A stretch of 64,000 bases of DNA from Vallitalea sp. (GTDB taxonomy: Bacteria; Bacillota; Clostridia; Lachnospirales; Vallitaleaceae): NCBI RefSeq assembly GCF_025211055.1, contig NZ_JAOARO010000059.1, forward strand, positions 99,149 through 163,148, written 5' to 3'. Positions 62,976 through 64,000 of the stretch are shown here, in pieces. The notes below the pieces were generated by a model. It was given only the letters and a program-made list of their open reading frames with translations, made no database searches and was not told where the DNA came from. Both the position numbers and the translations under genes were made by a program. Position 1 is the first letter of the stretch. Each line of letters opens with the position of its first letter.

Positions 62976-63233
62976 ATGGAAATTAAGTTAACAGTATTAT
63001 TTAAAGACTCTTTTTGGATAGGTATCTTTGAAGAAAAATCTGATGATAACTATTCAATATGCAAATATTTATTTGGAAGTGAACCAAAGGATTATGAAAT
63101 CTATGATATTGTATCGAGAGAGTTTTATAACTTGAATTTTTCTAGGAATATGAAAGATACCAAAAAATCATCTAATGCAAGTAAAAAAATAAGTCCTAAA
63201 AGGTTACAAAGATTAATAAAAAATGAAATATGA
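62976..63233 (+). CDS. DUF2992 (YjdF) family protein
   Basis: 85 residues matching the YjdF/DUF2992 family: KLTVLFKDSFWIGIFEEKSD, YLFGSEPKDYEIYDIVSREF and the basic end KKISPKRLQRLIKNEI. In other Firmicutes these genes lie behind an azaaromatic-sensing riboswitch and are thought to help with toxic aromatic compounds; the mechanism is unknown. ATG 62976 follows AGGGGGA. The family member is slightly short (usually ~130-140). Confidence 0.82.
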   Translation: MEIKLTVLFKDSFWIGIFEEKSDDNYSICKYLFGSEPKDYEIYDIVSREFYNLNFSRNMKDTKKSSNASKKISPKRLQRLIKNEI

Positions 63234-63283
63234 TAAAAAACAACTTAAAAGAAACGGAAAAAAAGAGGACATTAAACAAACAG

Positions 63284-63310
63284 AGGCAAATGATTATTAT
63301 TCATTTGCCT
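63284..63310 (+). terminator. Stem-loop at the 5' side of the intron remnant
   Basis: AGGCAAATGA, loop TTATTAT, TCATTTGCCT: a perfect ten-base stem. No T-run follows because intron-like sequence takes over. It is probably the former terminator of the DUF2992 gene; class IIC introns insert next to such stems. Confidence 0.65.
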
Positions 63311-63600
63311 AATGCGATAAGCGTATAGCCAATGACAAGGGTGTCCTTGGTGACAAGGAATCTGAAGGTAACTACTCGGAAATAGTAACTGTATATATGG
63401 CAGATATATGGAGAGGAGATTGTGCTCTTGCCTGGGGAGGTCTTACTGACATAACATAAACGATATAACATTCGAAGTTATGGTTGAAATAAGATTTACA
63501 GTAAGAAGTCAACAGAAGTCATAGTACTTTAGCACTTGCAAATGTTAAAGGAAGGACGGAACTTTAGGAGAGATGAGTAAATGAAAGTATATGTTATCAT
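63311..63600 (+). mobile_element. Decayed group II intron (class IIC-like), no reverse transcriptase
   Basis: Conserved class C blocks appear in order: AAGGGTGTCC (63337-63346), GGAATCTGAAGG (63357-63368), GGGGAGGTCT (63434-63443), AGAAGTCAACAGAAGTCAT (63504-63522) and GAAGGACGGAAC (63551-63562). These match domains I-III and the start of domain IV as I recall them from the Oceanobacillus iheyensis intron. CTTACTG/CAGTAAG (63442-63448, 63499-63505) would form domain II. The expected reverse transcriptase is absent: only MKVYVIICI follows the ATG at 63581. No domain V was recognised, and the first ~70 intron bases are missing or diverged. A fragment, not a mobile element. Confidence 0.7.
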
Positions 63601-63757
63601 ATGTATATAACTCCTTTCGGGTTTTGGTAGACTTGCTTCTTGTCAATTCAATTTTACCATAAAATTGGTGAGGGTTATATTATTTTCCCATATTTATACG
63701 GGTTATGGCGTTTCGCAAACGCCTAATAATATTGAATAAAGAAAGGAAGAGCTAATT
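63601..63757. other. Structured intergenic sequence after the intron remnant
   Basis: Contains CAATTTTA-CCA-TAAAATTG and the strong hairpin GGCGTTT-CGC-AAACGCC (63707-63723). No T-run follows the latter. It may include the 3' junction of the intron insertion or the leader of the next gene. No riboswitch core was recognised. Confidence 0.45.
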
Positions 63758-64000
63758 ATGGGACAAACAAAATACAATTTGAATACCTTATCTGAAAAAG
63801 AAATTGACATAATAGAAATAACCAAAAGAGTAGACTATATTTTTGATAGATTCAAAATGATTAAGAATTCTATTGACATTGATATTACTAGAAGAGATAA
63901 TATAAATGATCAATTTAATACATTGACAAGTGATATTCAAAATATTATTGAAAGTACTTACAATACAAGTCAAATTATTAATAAAGCAGTAATTGAATAT
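63758..64000 (+). CDS. Start of a helical protein (3' end outside window)
   Basis: An open frame from ATG 63758 to the window edge, 81 codons, with SD GAAAGGAAG. The product begins MGQTKYNLNTLSEKEIDIIE and continues with Asn/Ile/Asp-rich helical sequence (IKNSIDIDITRRDNINDQF, LTSDIQNIIESTYNTSQII). The heptad-like pattern resembles the signalling part of methyl-accepting chemotaxis proteins, but that is a weak guess. No signal peptide. Confidence 0.75.
   Translation, partial: MGQTKYNLNTLSEKEIDIIEITKRVDYIFDRFKMIKNSIDIDITRRDNINDQFNTLTSDIQNIIESTYNTSQIINKAVIEY

Noticed and set aside
63590..63757. Group II intron domain V downstream of the remnant
   Set aside because: No 34-base hairpin with the AGC/CGC catalytic triad and GAAA-type loop could be found; GGCGTTT-CGC-AAACGCC is an ordinary hairpin.
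1..64000. CRISPR array, tRNA or rRNA genes, prophage
   Set aside because: No regularly spaced repeats, no cloverleaf or rRNA-like sequence and no phage structural genes were seen on reading both strands.

Overview
The window is about 64 kb of AT-rich chromosome from a spore-forming, Gram-positive anaerobe of the class Clostridia. The evidence is the sporulation gene set (spoIVA, dpaAB, tepA-ylzJ, a SpoIIIE/FtsK translocase, spoVS, spoIIM), the Gram-positive order of housekeeping genes, a Bacillus-type LexA box at recA, RNase Y, and formate-tetrahydrofolate ligase for one-carbon metabolism. Codon style and gene order suggest the Lachnospirales/Vallitalea neighbourhood, but that placement is inference. 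No rRNA, tRNA or CRISPR array was seen.

Layout. 1-7.9 kb: end of rnhB, a FliK-like protein, a stand-alone FlhB C-terminal domain, yraN, pgeF, a DUF512 radical-SAM protein, der, plsY and gpsA. 7.9-11.9 kb: a minus-strand island with a DUF3160 lipoprotein and a BlaI-type repressor domain fused in frame to a secreted FG-GAP protein; it sits between gpsA and spoIVA. 12.1-13.6 kb: spoIVA behind a sigma-E-like promoter. 13.8-21.4 kb: the translation-factor operon rimP-nusA-rnpM-L7Ae-infB-rbfA-nrnA-truB-ribF. 21.5-26.2 kb: rpsO, pnp, an M16 peptidase and dut. 26.3-34.8 kb is accessory: an aldo/keto reductase, a three-gene ABC-2 exporter, a decayed flavoprotein, a small secreted protein, an ArsR-type regulator, a murein-peptide recycling pair and an acetyltransferase. 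34.9-42.3 kb: the dipicolinate operon dpaAB, aspartokinase, tepA, ylzJ, uppP and ftsK/spoIIIE. 42.3-52.4 kb: fhs, folD, rimO, pgsA, cinA, recA, recX, rny, spoVS. 52.8-61.3 kb: an aminotransferase, purB, proC, an ADP-ribose pyrophosphatase, spoIIM, a Xer-type recombinase, a HAD phosphatase, a divergent cis-prenyltransferase and a DUF45 metallopeptidase. 61.3-64 kb: a secreted GH18-like protein, a DUF2992 (YjdF) gene with a riboswitch-like leader, a decayed group II intron, and the start of a gene cut by the window edge.

How the genes work together. Most of the window is core information processing and envelope or spore building. Aspartokinase next to dpaAB links lysine-branch flux to spore dipicolinate. 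RecA, RecX and CinA form a recombination and stress block with a LexA-controlled promoter. PlsY, GpsA, PgsA and UppP supply phospholipid and lipid-carrier steps. The most unusual items are the class IIC-like group II intron remnant with no reverse transcriptase, the DUF2992 leader in which a C-run can pair with the Shine-Dalgarno, a nested hairpin RNA between recA and recX, the BlaI/FG-GAP fusion whose promoter leaves almost no 5' leader, a long inverted repeat before pnp, and a 24-25-nt motif with a tiny ORF that occurs before two unrelated genes. No complete novel system (defence island, biosynthetic cluster or prophage) could be supported.
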